NCBI RefSeq assembly: GCF_900094555.1
Contig: NZ_FMAC01000001.1
Coordinates: 1,178,001 to 1,242,000, forward strand
Length of the DNA: 64,000 nucleotides
Source: Martinezella hainanensis
GTDB lineage: Bacteria > Pseudomonadota > Alphaproteobacteria > Rhizobiales > Rhizobiaceae
Direction: 5' to 3'
This document shows positions 27,584-36,175 of the stretch, piece by piece (the first letter of the stretch is position 1; every line of letters starts with the position of its first letter). The notes under the pieces were generated by a model, which had not been told where the DNA came from, did not search any database, and worked only from the letters and a program-made list of their open reading frames with translations. Made by a program: the position numbers and the translations under genes.

Positions 27584-27611
27584 GAACTGCACCCGCTGGC
27601 GGGTGCAGTTC
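27584..27611. terminator. Bidirectional terminator between terC-like and secreted protein genes
   Basis: A 13-base inverted repeat GAACTGCACCCGC/GCGGGTGCAGTTC around a TG centre lies between two convergent genes and can fold with a 4-base loop. Flanking T-runs are short. Confidence 0.7.
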
Positions 27612-27622
27612 CATTAGACCGA

Positions 27623-28033
27623 TCAGTCCTGGACGTGCACATCGACCCATTCGCCGATATCGCCGCGGCCATAAATGTCGACCTTGATCCAGACATTGCC
27701 GCGAACGATGTAGTTCCCGGCATCGTCGGCGATATTGCCGTTTGCCAGCATCGCTTCCAGCTTCTGGCGATTGGACGGCAGCGAGAAGAAACTATCGCCC
27801 TGGTCGCCGCGGTCGCGACGGCGATAGGCATGATAGTTGGCACGATCCTGACGGATGATCTGCCAGGGTGCAGTCAGGCGTTCGCCCTTGGAATTATAAA
27901 GGTCGTCGTTGCCGATATAGGCCCGATAGGATTCAATCAGGCGCGCAGAACTGTCGCGCGTGATGGTCGACTGGGCCGCGGCGGCGTCGACCATCGAGAC
28001 CGTCAATAACAAGCTCAAAATCAATTTCTTCAT
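27623..28033 (-). CDS. Small secreted protein of unknown function
   Basis: The 136-residue product starts with a clear signal peptide (MKKLILSLLLTVSMVDAAAAQ), so it is probably periplasmic. The mature part has a basic, aromatic middle (YHAYRRRDRGDQ) and a C-terminal beta-rich segment (NYIVRGNVWIKVDIYG). ATG 28033 is chosen because the signal peptide begins there. I do not recognise the family. It is convergent with the terC-like gene. Confidence 0.7.
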   Translation of the reverse strand: MKKLILSLLLTVSMVDAAAAQSTITRDSSARLIESYRAYIGNDDLYNSKGERLTAPWQIIRQDRANYHAYRRRDRGDQGDSFFSLPSNRQKLEAMLANGNIADDAGNYIVRGNVWIKVDIYGRGDIGEWVDVHVQD

Positions 28034-28394
28034 TGTATCCTCGCGGTGAACGATTGAAGACCTATTTCGCCACTGCCGCGAAAATTGCAAATCAAATTCG
28101 GCAAGCGTAAGGCTTTCGTCCCGAAGCCCTTACGAAGGGTAAAGGTGTTTCGAGAATTCTGGAAGCCGGCTTTTTTCGATGCGGGGTAATGTCTTGGACG
28201 CCCTCGCCAGCTCTTGCGGCGCAGTTTCCCTTGACGTCACCCGTTGAATATGGCCTAAGGCCAGCCATACGGAAAACGCAGGATTGAAGCGGCAAGCCGC
28301 CCTTTTCCGGCCGGTTTTCTGATCCAGATAGACATTTTCGGCTGGACGGCGCTTGTCCCAAGCGCGGCCCGGCCTTTTATGACGGGCAAACAAA
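28034..28394. other. Intergenic region upstream of gltX
   Basis: This stretch of about 360 bases separates two divergent genes and contains no credible reading frame. There is an imperfect inverted repeat AAGGCTTTCG/CGAAGCCCTT near 28110-28133, and a TTGACG hexamer near 28231 that may belong to the gltX promoter. Nothing else is recognised. Confidence 0.4.
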
Positions 28395-29852
28395 ATGACC
28401 ACTTCAGGCGTTCGCGTCCGCATCGCACCCTCCCCCACCGGCGAGCCGCATGTCGGCACCGCTTACATCGCGCTGTTCAACTATCTCTTCGCCAAGAAAC
28501 ATGGCGGCGAGTTCATCCTGCGCATCGAGGATACCGACGCGACCCGCTCCACCCCGGAATTCGAGACCAAGGTTCTCGATGCGCTGAAATGGTGCGGCCT
28601 CAAATGGTCCGAAGGCCCGGATATCGGCGGCCCCTACGGCCCCTATCGCCAGAGCGACCGCAAGGAACTCTACAAGCCCTATGTCGAGCAGATCGTCACA
28701 AACGGACACGGTTTCCGCTGCTTCTGCACGCCGGAGCGTCTGGAGAAGATGCGCGAGGCGCAGCGCGCCGCCGGCCTGCCGCCAAAGTATGACGGCCACT
28801 GTCTGAACCTCACGGCCGAGGAAGTTTCGACGCGCGTTGCTGCCGGCGAGCCGCATGTCGTGCGCATGAAGATCCCGACAGAAGGCAGCTGCAAGTTCCA
28901 TGACGGCGTTTATGGCGACGTGGAAATCCCGTGGGATGCCGTCGACATGCAGGTCCTCCTGAAGGCCGATGGCATGCCGACCTATCACATGGCCAACGTC
29001 GTCGACGACCATCTGATGAAGATCACCCATGTCGCTCGCGGCGAAGAATGGCTCGCCTCGGTGCCGAAGCACATCCTGATCTATCAGTATCTCGGCTGGG
29101 AAGCGCCTGTTTTCATGCACCTGTCGCTGATGCGCAACGCCGACAAATCGAAGCTGTCGAAGCGCAAGAACCCGACATCGATCTCTTATTACACCGCCCT
29201 CGGCTACATCCCCGAAGCGCTGATGAACTTCCTCGGCCTGTTCTTCATCCAGATCGCCGAAGGCGAAGAGCTCCTGAGCATGGACGAGCTTGCCGAAAAG
29301 TTCGATCCGGAAAACCTCTCCAAGGCCGGCGCGATCTTCGACATCCAGAAGCTCGACTGGCTGAACGGCCGCTGGATCCGCGAGAAGCTGTCGGAAGAGG
29401 AATTCCAGCAGCGGGTTCTGACTTGGGCGATGGAAAACAGTCGCCTGCAGGAAGGCCTGAAGCTGTCGCAGTCGCGCATCACCAAGCTTGGTGAATTGCC
29501 TGACCTCGCCGGCTTCCTGTTCAAGTCCGACCTCAACCTCGATCCTTCCGCCTTTGCAAAGATCAAGTCGACGCCGGAAGAACTGCTGGAAATCCTGAAC
29601 ACGGTGCAGCCGGATCTCGAAAAGATCCTCGAATGGAATGTCGAGACGATCGAAGCCGAGCTGCGCGCCATCGCCGACCGCATGGGCAAGAAGCTGAAGG
29701 TCATTGTCGCCCCGCTCTTCGTCGCCGTATCGGGCTCCTCGCGCTCGCTACCGCTTTTCGATAGCATGGCGATCCTGGGCCGCTCCGTCGTGCGCCAGCG
29801 GCTGAAACTTGCCGCGCAGACCGTTGCGACCCTCGTCGGCCCGAAGAACTGA
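28395..29852 (+). CDS. gltX: Glutamate--tRNA ligase
   Basis: The 485-residue class I aminoacyl-tRNA synthetase has the HIGH-equivalent APSPTGEPHVGTAY at residues 12-25, the FILRIEDTDATRS segment typical of GluRS, and the KMSKS-equivalent SKLSKRKNP. It charges tRNA-Glu; in alphaproteobacteria one GltX copy is often non-discriminating and also charges tRNA-Gln. It is followed 15 bases later by lysS, probably in one transcript. Confidence 0.97.
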   Translation: MTTSGVRVRIAPSPTGEPHVGTAYIALFNYLFAKKHGGEFILRIEDTDATRSTPEFETKVLDALKWCGLKWSEGPDIGGPYGPYRQSDRKELYKPYVEQIVTNGHGFRCFCTPERLEKMREAQRAAGLPPKYDGHCLNLTAEEVSTRVAAGEPHVVRMKIPTEGSCKFHDGVYGDVEIPWDAVDMQVLLKADGMPTYHMANVVDDHLMKITHVARGEEWLASVPKHILIYQYLGWEAPVFMHLSLMRNADKSKLSKRKNPTSISYYTALGYIPEALMNFLGLFFIQIAEGEELLSMDELAEKFDPENLSKAGAIFDIQKLDWLNGRWIREKLSEEEFQQRVLTWAMENSRLQEGLKLSQSRITKLGELPDLAGFLFKSDLNLDPSAFAKIKSTPEELLEILNTVQPDLEKILEWNVETIEAELRAIADRMGKKLKVIVAPLFVAVSGSSRSLPLFDSMAILGRSVVRQRLKLAAQTVATLVGPKN

Positions 29853-29867
29853 ACCGGACTTAGAACC

Positions 29868-31364
29868 ATGAACGACAAGACCGAAACCGCTACCCTCTCC
29901 TCCGACGCAACGGAAGTTCGCGCGCAGAAGCTGAAGCTGCTGCGCGAGCAGATCGGCGACGTCTATCCGGCGCATTTTCACCGGACGCTGACCAATGCCG
30001 AACTCGCCGCGAAATACGAGGGCCTGGAGCCGGATACGGAAACCGGCGATGTCGTCACCGTTGCCGGCCGTGTCTATTCCTCGCGCAACTCCGGCATGTT
30101 CATGGACATCCATGACGCCTCGGCCAAGATCCAGATCTTCAGCCACAAGGACGTGACCTCGGAAGAGGCGCGCAGCCTGCTGCCGATGATCGATATCGGC
30201 GACATCATCGGCGTCACCGGCGTCGTGCGCCGCACCAAGCGCGGCGAGCTGACGATCAATGCGCAGCAGATCACCATGCTGACCAAGTCGCTGCTGCCGA
30301 TGCCGGAAAAGTGGCACGGCCTGTCCGATATCGAGCTGCGCTACCGCAAGCGCCACCTCGACATCATGACCAACGAGGAATCGAAGCTCCGCTTCCAGCA
30401 GCGCAGCCGCATCGTTTCGGGCATCCGCCGTTTCATGGAAAATGACGGCTTCATGGAAGTCGAAACGCCGATGCTGCACTCGGTTTACGGTGGCGCCACC
30501 GCCGAACCGTTCAAGACGCATCACAATACGCTGAAGCTCGACATGTACCTGCGCATCGCGCCGGAACTGTTCCTGAAGCGCACGCTGGTATCCGGCCTCA
30601 CCGACAAAGTGTTCGAGATCAACCGCAACTTCCGCAACGAAGGCGTCTCCACCCGGCACAATCCCGAATTCACCATGATGGAGTGTTACTGGGCCTACGC
30701 CGACTACGAGGACATCATGGACCTCGTCGAGCGCCTGTTCTCGACGCTCGCCATGTCGATCCACGGCAGCACGGAATTCGCCTTCGGCGACAAGCAGATC
30801 TCCTTCAAGGGTCCGTTCCGCCGCGTGCCGATGCCAGACGCCGTAAAGGAAGCGACCGGCATCGATTTCCTCGCGATCAAGACCGACGAAGAAGCCCGCG
30901 CCGCTTCCAAGGCCGCCGGCTTTGCCGTCGAGAAGGACGCCACCTGGGGCGAATGCCTCGCCTTCATCTTCGAAGAGAAGGTCGAGGGCACGCTGATTCA
31001 GCCGGCGCACGTCACGCATTTCCCGAAGGACATCTCTCCCTTCGCCAAGGAAGTGCCGGGCGAACCGCGCCTTGTCGAGCGCTTCGAGACCTATTGCAAC
31101 GCCTGGGAACTCGGCAACGCCTTCTCGGAACTCAACGATCCGGAAGAGCAGCGCGCCCGCATGGTCGAGCAGCTCGAGCAGGCGCATGCGCGCGGCGAAA
31201 AGCAGAAGGAACTGGACGAGGAATTCCTCGACGCGATCGATCAGGGCATGCCGCCGGCAGGCGGTCTCGGCATCGGTGTGGACCGCCTCATCATGCTTTT
31301 GACCAACTCGCCCTCGATCCGCGACATCATCCTCTTCCCGGCCCGTCGCAACAAGGCGGATTGA
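29868..31364 (+). CDS. lysS: Lysine--tRNA ligase, class II
   Basis: The 498-residue protein has an N-terminal OB-fold anticodon domain (VVTVAGRVYSSRNSGMFMDI). Class II motif 2 (FRNEGVSTRHNPEFTMMECY) and motif 3 (GLGIGVDRLIMLLTNSPSIRD) follow. It attaches lysine to tRNA-Lys. Many alphaproteobacteria use the unrelated class I enzyme, so a class II gene here is worth noting. It shares a probable transcript with gltX and a small unknown gene. Confidence 0.95.
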   Translation: MNDKTETATLSSDATEVRAQKLKLLREQIGDVYPAHFHRTLTNAELAAKYEGLEPDTETGDVVTVAGRVYSSRNSGMFMDIHDASAKIQIFSHKDVTSEEARSLLPMIDIGDIIGVTGVVRRTKRGELTINAQQITMLTKSLLPMPEKWHGLSDIELRYRKRHLDIMTNEESKLRFQQRSRIVSGIRRFMENDGFMEVETPMLHSVYGGATAEPFKTHHNTLKLDMYLRIAPELFLKRTLVSGLTDKVFEINRNFRNEGVSTRHNPEFTMMECYWAYADYEDIMDLVERLFSTLAMSIHGSTEFAFGDKQISFKGPFRRVPMPDAVKEATGIDFLAIKTDEEARAASKAAGFAVEKDATWGECLAFIFEEKVEGTLIQPAHVTHFPKDISPFAKEVPGEPRLVERFETYCNAWELGNAFSELNDPEEQRARMVEQLEQAHARGEKQKELDEEFLDAIDQGMPPAGGLGIGVDRLIMLLTNSPSIRDIILFPARRNKAD

Positions 31365-31401
31365 GACCGGTTCGATCCTTCGAACATAAAAGGTGCGTAT
31401 C

Positions 31402-31686
31402 ATGACGGATAAAGAGATATCGGCCGCAGATGCCGACAGCGAGCATCAGCGTCTTGCCGACCTCGCGGAGCTTGGCGACATCGATCTCTCGCAATATGCA
31501 CCGGGAACGTTTGGCTGCCACGAGGCGATGCATACGGCGTCGGTCATGCTCGACATGACCGACGATCAGTTGCTGCTGCATCCGGCCATTCTGGCCAATC
31601 CCGACTTCTATCGTCTTGCGGGCGAAGTTCACGAGGCGCTCTTCGCGCTCTACCAGGCTATCGGCGAGAAACATCTGGCGGAATGA
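31402..31686 (+). CDS. Small acidic protein of unknown function
   Basis: The 94-residue, acidic, helix-rich product has no signal peptide or membrane segment. It contains CHEAMHTASVMLDMTDDQLLLHP followed by a helical end (EVHEALFALYQAIGEKH). I do not recognise the family. It starts 38 bases after lysS in the same direction and is probably co-transcribed. A GTG three codons upstream is an alternative start. Confidence 0.7.
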   Translation: MTDKEISAADADSEHQRLADLAELGDIDLSQYAPGTFGCHEAMHTASVMLDMTDDQLLLHPAILANPDFYRLAGEVHEALFALYQAIGEKHLAE

Positions 31687-31727
31687 GGCTATTGCCTTTC
31701 CACCCGATAGCGCAAATCCGGTTTTGG

Positions 31728-32564
31728 TCAGTTGGTGACGGGCGAGCGGCGGTCGGCGGCACCCGTCATGGTCGGGTCCAATCCCGGTGACGGGCTTTTT
31801 CCCTTGGCCCCGGCATCGGCTCCGATGAAATCACCGTTTGCATCATAGCCCGGCTGCACATTGCCTGTCGATTTCGGTTCCGGCAGCTGCGGCTTGGCAT
31901 CGTGCCCCTCCGCCTGATTTGCGGCCGCCTTCTCTTCTGCGGCGATCGCAGCCTTCATCTTGTCCTTCTTGGCGTCACCGCCATTGTCTGCCGCCAGCGC
32001 ATTGTCGCAGTCGGCCAGATTCTTCAACCCGGCGATCGCCGCATCGATATCCTGCGGCAGCATGTTGATCTGCTCGCCATAAAACAGGCCGGCATTGCTC
32101 GCACCGCCATCATAGTAGCGTGCCGTCAGCGGTGCCTCGGAGCCGCCATCGACAAGCCGGTCGGGATGGGCCACATAGACGACATCGGCGCCAAGCGCCC
32201 GACCACGCAGATCGGAACGCAGCGTTGGGCCATTCCTGTCGAGAACCACAACCTGAACGAGATCTGGCTTCTGTTCCTGGTAAACAGCCTTGGCAACCCG
32301 GAGCGCGGTCCTGACCCGCGTCAGCCCGTCCGTCGGCTCGGTACGAATATATTTGCGAACCCAGAAACGGTTGTCCTTGCGGATCGTGACGAGATTGACG
32401 TCCGTGCACTGAAGCCCGTTGGGAGACGCGGAGGCGAGGCCGAGCAGCCTGTCCTTGCCGACATAAAGCGCCAATACGCCGGAGCAGCCTATGAGAAAGG
32501 CCACTCCGCCGATCATGACGACAAATTTCCGGGGTATCCGGAAAATGTGCAGTAAGGCGCTCAC
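31728..32564 (-). CDS. Membrane-anchored protein of unknown function
   Basis: The 278-residue product has one N-terminal transmembrane segment (VVMIGGVAFLIGCSGVLALYV). A soluble domain of about 150 residues follows (FWVRKYIRTEPTDGLTR, VQVVVLDRNGPTLRSD). The tail is low-complexity, rich in Ala, Lys, Asp and Pro. GTG 32564 is preferred because GGAG lies 8 bases before it; a longer upstream reading runs antisense into the LysR gene. I do not recognise the family. It is divergent from the LysR regulator. Confidence 0.65.
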   Translation of the reverse strand: MSALLHIFRIPRKFVVMIGGVAFLIGCSGVLALYVGKDRLLGLASASPNGLQCTDVNLVTIRKDNRFWVRKYIRTEPTDGLTRVRTALRVAKAVYQEQKPDLVQVVVLDRNGPTLRSDLRGRALGADVVYVAHPDRLVDGGSEAPLTARYYDGGASNAGLFYGEQINMLPQDIDAAIAGLKNLADCDNALAADNGGDAKKDKMKAAIAAEEKAAANQAEGHDAKPQLPEPKSTGNVQPGYDANGDFIGADAGAKGKSPSPGLDPTMTGAADRRSPVTN

Positions 32565-32759
32565 GCCAACTGCTCCAGCATAGACCACTCCAAGCCGACA
32601 AAAATGATCAACCCTCACGTTAGGGAATTGGCGTTTCGGAATACTTAAAACTGAGGTGAAACTTGTGTTGTCCTCAACATCGTTACCAAAAAAGGTCCAA
32701 ACTTTCACAGCTATGACGGGCGCTTGCCTTCCGTGCCGCGAACATGCTCTAACCTTCGC

Positions 32760-33668
32760 ATGGCCTTCACCTTGAGACAGCTGCAATACTTCGTTGCCGT
32801 GGCGGAACAGGGCTCGGTGACGCGCGCCGCGCAGAACCTGTCCATCTCGCAATCCTCCGTGACCGAAGCCCTCAAGGAGCTTGAAAGCGACCTCGGCGTC
32901 GAGCTGTTCGACCGTCATCCGCGCGGGCTGTCCATCACCCATAACGGCCACCAGTTCCTGCGCCATGCGACGAAGATTCTTGCAACCGTTTCGGACGCGC
33001 GTACCAGTTTTTCCGGCAAGCAGAATGAGGCCGGCGGCACGCTGAATATCGGGGTAACTTCGCTCGTCGCCGGTTATGTGCTCTCCGACCTGCTGGCGCG
33101 CTATCGTCGTGCCTGCCCCGGCGTCGAAGTCAGCGCCATCGAGGACAATGGCGGCTATCTGGAACATCTTCTGGTTGGTGGTGAACTCGACGTCGCCGTC
33201 ATGGTCATCTCCAACCTGCGCGACCGCATGGCCCTACAGGCCGAGATTCTCGAGACCTCGCCCTACCGTCTCTGGCTGCCGATGGGCCATCCCCTCGTCT
33301 CGGCCGATATCATCAGCGTCGCCGACATCAGTCGCGAACCGCTGATCATGCTCACCATCGACGAAATCGAGGAAAACACCGGCAAGCTTTTGACCGCCCT
33401 TGGTGCCCGCCCGCATGTCGCCTTCCGCACGCGCTCGGTCGAAGCAGTGCGCAGCCTGGTTGCGACCGGCGCCGGCGTCGCGCTGCTGCCGGATCTCGTC
33501 TACCGTCCCTGGTCGCTGGAAGGCGACCGCATCGAAAGCCGCGACGTCTCCGGCTCGCTGCCGGTGGTGCAGGTCGGCATGGTCTGGCGCAAGGGATCGA
33601 GCCTTCCGCAGGCTGCCCGCGATTTCGTCGGCGTCGCCGAAAGCATGCGCTCGGGCCGCCAGCGCTAG
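32760..33668 (+). CDS. LysR family transcriptional regulator
   Basis: The 302-residue protein has the LysR helix-turn-helix (TLRQLQYFVAVAEQGSVTRAA, then LSISQSSVTEALKELE) and a substrate-binding effector domain from about residue 90 (TLNIGVTSLVAGYVLSDLLARY). ATG 32760 begins right at the DNA-binding domain. It is divergent from an unknown membrane-anchored protein gene. No catabolic operon is adjacent, so neither target nor ligand can be assigned. Confidence 0.92.
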   Translation: MAFTLRQLQYFVAVAEQGSVTRAAQNLSISQSSVTEALKELESDLGVELFDRHPRGLSITHNGHQFLRHATKILATVSDARTSFSGKQNEAGGTLNIGVTSLVAGYVLSDLLARYRRACPGVEVSAIEDNGGYLEHLLVGGELDVAVMVISNLRDRMALQAEILETSPYRLWLPMGHPLVSADIISVADISREPLIMLTIDEIEENTGKLLTALGARPHVAFRTRSVEAVRSLVATGAGVALLPDLVYRPWSLEGDRIESRDVSGSLPVVQVGMVWRKGSSLPQAARDFVGVAESMRSGRQR

Positions 33669-33734
33669 CAAGCGCGACCCTCCATCGCTACGTGGAGAAT
33701 GCAATCTAAGATTGTTCATCCGGTGAGGCCAAGT

Positions 33735-34361
33735 ATGAAGACCGCAATCATATTCGACTGTGAATTCCTCTGTCTCGAAGGGTCGCAGCGCCGGTTCTGG
33801 TGCGCCGCTCACGATCCCGATCCGGTCATCGCGCAGCTCGGGGCCGTCAAGCTTAGCCTCGAAGAGGGCTTCCCGATCTTGGACAGCTACAAGGCCTATG
33901 TGCGCCCGATCGATAGGTTTGGCGATCAATATGCGCTCGATCCGTTTTTCACCACACTCACCGGCATCACCGAGGAGAGCCTCAACACAGAAGGCATATC
34001 GCTGCAGGATGCCCTTGCCGGCCTGGATCTCTTCTCGAGTGGCGCCCGCTTTTGGTCCTGGGGCAAGGACGAACTGAATATGATGGCGATCAGCTGCTAT
34101 GTCGCTGGAATTCAGCCCTCCATTCCCGCGCATCGCTTCGACAATGCCGTCAAGCTTCTGCTGGCAGCGGGAATGCCTGTCGAGGATCTGGCGAAGACGC
34201 CAAGCAACGAGCTTTCTCACTACTATGGCGTGCAGCATCCACCACTCCGGGGACACGATGCGCTTGATGATGCCCTTTCCCTCTCCTACGCGCTGCAACA
34301 CCTCCTGAAGGCTGGAAGGCTGCGGCCAGAGGCTTTCGATCTGGCCCGCATACAGAGATAA
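33735..34361 (+). CDS. DEDDh-type 3'-5' exonuclease domain protein
   Basis: The 208-residue protein has the RNase T/DnaQ exonuclease pattern: DCE near residues 8-10, a central region with DNAVK, and a late HDALDDALSLSY segment supplying the His and Asp. A family member would trim DNA or RNA 3' ends with two metal ions. ATG 33735 starts just before the first strand (TAIIFDCEF). The stop codon is followed at once by the first of two 13-base direct repeats. Confidence 0.8.
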   Translation: MKTAIIFDCEFLCLEGSQRRFWCAAHDPDPVIAQLGAVKLSLEEGFPILDSYKAYVRPIDRFGDQYALDPFFTTLTGITEESLNTEGISLQDALAGLDLFSSGARFWSWGKDELNMMAISCYVAGIQPSIPAHRFDNAVKLLLAAGMPVEDLAKTPSNELSHYYGVQHPPLRGHDALDDALSLSYALQHLLKAGRLRPEAFDLARIQR

Positions 34362-34362
34362 G

Positions 34363-34375
34363 AATCGGAATTTCC
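34363..34375 (+). repeat. 13-bp direct repeat, left copy
   Basis: AATCGGAATTTCC recurs exactly at 36042-36054. This copy begins two bases after the exonuclease stop codon. The two copies bracket the SDR/TetR pair. Confidence 0.7.
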
Positions 34376-34426
34376 CATGTGGTAGCAATGGCAGAGAGCC
34401 AAAAAGCTTCTCTGGGTCTTCCAGTT

Positions 34427-35335
34427 TTAAATAGCGTAGGCGATGCCGGTAATCCGTTCCAGGTCACTGAACAGAGCGCGCCAAGCGGAAGGATCATCTG
34501 CATAGGAAGCCGTTTTCACCTCGACAGGATTGCCGCGCAACTCCATGAAGCCGCCAGGTCCGTAATAACCGCCAGGTCGGGCATTCTCCAAAGTTGCAGC
34601 CATAAGGGTCGGCCACGCGCCCTTCTCCGAACTTTGCAGTAGAGGATACGTCAAGATGGCGGCAATCTTGGTGCTCAAGGTTGTTGCGGCAAAGAGATTG
34701 GTTCGCGCGCCGCCAGGATGGCTAATGGTCGATAGCAGCCGGTCGCCCGCGCGACGCTGTAACTCACGAGCGAAGAGGACGTTGGCAAGCTTCGTCTTGG
34801 CATAAACCCGCATCGGCGCGTAGCTGTCCTTGGCCTCAAAATCAGTAATCGGCCCGGGCTCGAACATCTTATGTGTGCCAGACGCGACTGTTACGACACG
34901 TGGGCGGTTTGCGTGCAGCAACGCCGGCAAAAGCAAACCAGTCAACCGATAAGGCCCGAAGACATTGGTCGCGAACTGCAGTTCGTGGCCGTCGACGCTA
35001 ACTTCACGCCGCGGAAGGCCCATTATGCCAGCATTATTGATCAGCATATCAATCGGGCGGCCATCTTCGAGCTGGCTGTCGGCGAATGCTTGAACGGACA
35101 CAGGATTGGAAAGGTCCAGGACACCCCAGCGCACATTGGCGCGCGGAATAATGTCGCGAATGCGCTTTACCGCGTCCTCGCCTTTGGACTTGCTACGCGC
35201 ACCGATCGTAACCTGTGCGCCGGCGCGAGCCAATTCGAGCGCGGTATGCCACCCTATTCCGCTGTTCCCGCCTGTAACGATTATTCGTCTATCCGTTTGC
35301 GGGGGGATTTCTGCCGGGGTCCAAGCATTGCTCAT
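34427..35335 (-). CDS. Short-chain dehydrogenase/reductase
   Basis: The 302-residue protein has the SDR cofactor motif TGGNSGIG, the NNAG motif (LINNAGIMG) and the active-site YAKTK (YxxxK), close to the retinol-dehydrogenase/WW-domain-oxidoreductase type. It would reduce or oxidise an unknown carbonyl or alcohol with NAD(P)H. It is divergent from a TetR regulator and forms a two-gene block with apparently lower GC than its surroundings, bracketed by direct repeats; recent acquisition is possible. Confidence 0.88.
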   Translation of the reverse strand: MSNAWTPAEIPPQTDRRIIVTGGNSGIGWHTALELARAGAQVTIGARSKSKGEDAVKRIRDIIPRANVRWGVLDLSNPVSVQAFADSQLEDGRPIDMLINNAGIMGLPRREVSVDGHELQFATNVFGPYRLTGLLLPALLHANRPRVVTVASGTHKMFEPGPITDFEAKDSYAPMRVYAKTKLANVLFARELQRRAGDRLLSTISHPGGARTNLFAATTLSTKIAAILTYPLLQSSEKGAWPTLMAATLENARPGGYYGPGGFMELRGNPVEVKTASYADDPSAWRALFSDLERITGIAYAI

Positions 35336-35504
35336 TTTGGTTGCCTTCTGTCCTTGGAAATTGGCGCGCTGCAGCCTTGCTTCCGTAAAGCGATGCATCG
35401 TGACAAAATTAACTCTTTATGTCAAAATGATTCAGTAAGAGCCGAAGGTCAAGTGGAAGAACGCAACAACTTGACGAAAAACATTCAATTTGTCACAAAT
35501 CGCT

Positions 35505-36041
35505 ATGGCACCTAGGATAACCCCAGAAGAAGTTGCTTCACGCCGTGACACCATTTTGAACGCCGCAAAATGGTGCTTCCTCAATTTTGGCTTTGCCAAA
35601 ACGTCGCTGGACGATATCGCCAAACGCGCCTGCATTTCGCGCACGCTGCTCTACAAAACGTTCAGCAACAAAGAGGACATCTATACCGCCGTGTTTCGGC
35701 ATTGGCTCATATCCCGGCACCCGCTTGCGAAGGCGGCCGTTGCGGGTGATGGCACGCAGCGGGAACGCCTCTTCGAGGTTTGCCGGATAATGCTAATCGA
35801 GCCTTGGGCGGACATGGTTGGAGCGCCTATGGCCGGCGAGTTCTATGAAGTTTGTGAACGGCTAGACCCAGAAATCGATGCGCTCCATCACAAAATAGCA
35901 TTCGAGTGCATATCGGCAATTTTAGGGGATGAACTCGCGGCTGATGTATTTATGAAGTCGTTAGACGGTCAGATTGGGGACGATCCTTCTGTTCCCATTC
36001 TTGAGAAGCGAGTCCGATTGCTAATCGATCGCTTCACTTGA
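35505..36041 (+). CDS. TetR family transcriptional regulator
   Basis: The 178-residue protein has the TetR DNA-binding region (FGFAKTSLDDIAKRACISR, then TLLYKTFSNKEDIYTAVF) and a short ligand-binding domain. ATG 35505 precedes the domain; a TTG five codons upstream is possible. It is divergent from the SDR gene and probably represses it. The shared gap holds repeated TTGAC/GTCAA-like half sites near 35424-35495. Base composition looks less GC-rich than neighbouring genes. Confidence 0.9.
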   Translation: MAPRITPEEVASRRDTILNAAKWCFLNFGFAKTSLDDIAKRACISRTLLYKTFSNKEDIYTAVFRHWLISRHPLAKAAVAGDGTQRERLFEVCRIMLIEPWADMVGAPMAGEFYEVCERLDPEIDALHHKIAFECISAILGDELAADVFMKSLDGQIGDDPSVPILEKRVRLLIDRFT

Positions 36042-36057
36042 AATCGGAATTTCCGAT
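36042..36057. repeat. 13-bp direct repeat, right copy, within a 15-bp palindrome
   Basis: AATCGGAATTTCC (36042-36054) matches 34363-34375. Here it is part of the perfect palindrome ATCGGAA-T-TTCCGAT (36043-36057). It starts at the base after the TetR stop and lies 119 bases before the YdcS-like gene. Confidence 0.7.
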
Positions 36058-36175
36058 ATCGACTTTCTGATAAATGAATTTGCGAATGCGGCGAAATCGC
36101 GTCACCTTTTCTTCCGGGAACAGAAAGCCAGCCACTGGCTCCACAATATCAAGGCTCAAAAACCGGGAGAGTCCG

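Noticed and set aside
29748..31403. 551-codon minus-strand frame opposite lysS
   Set aside because: It is the mirror of a clear class II synthetase and has no motif of its own.
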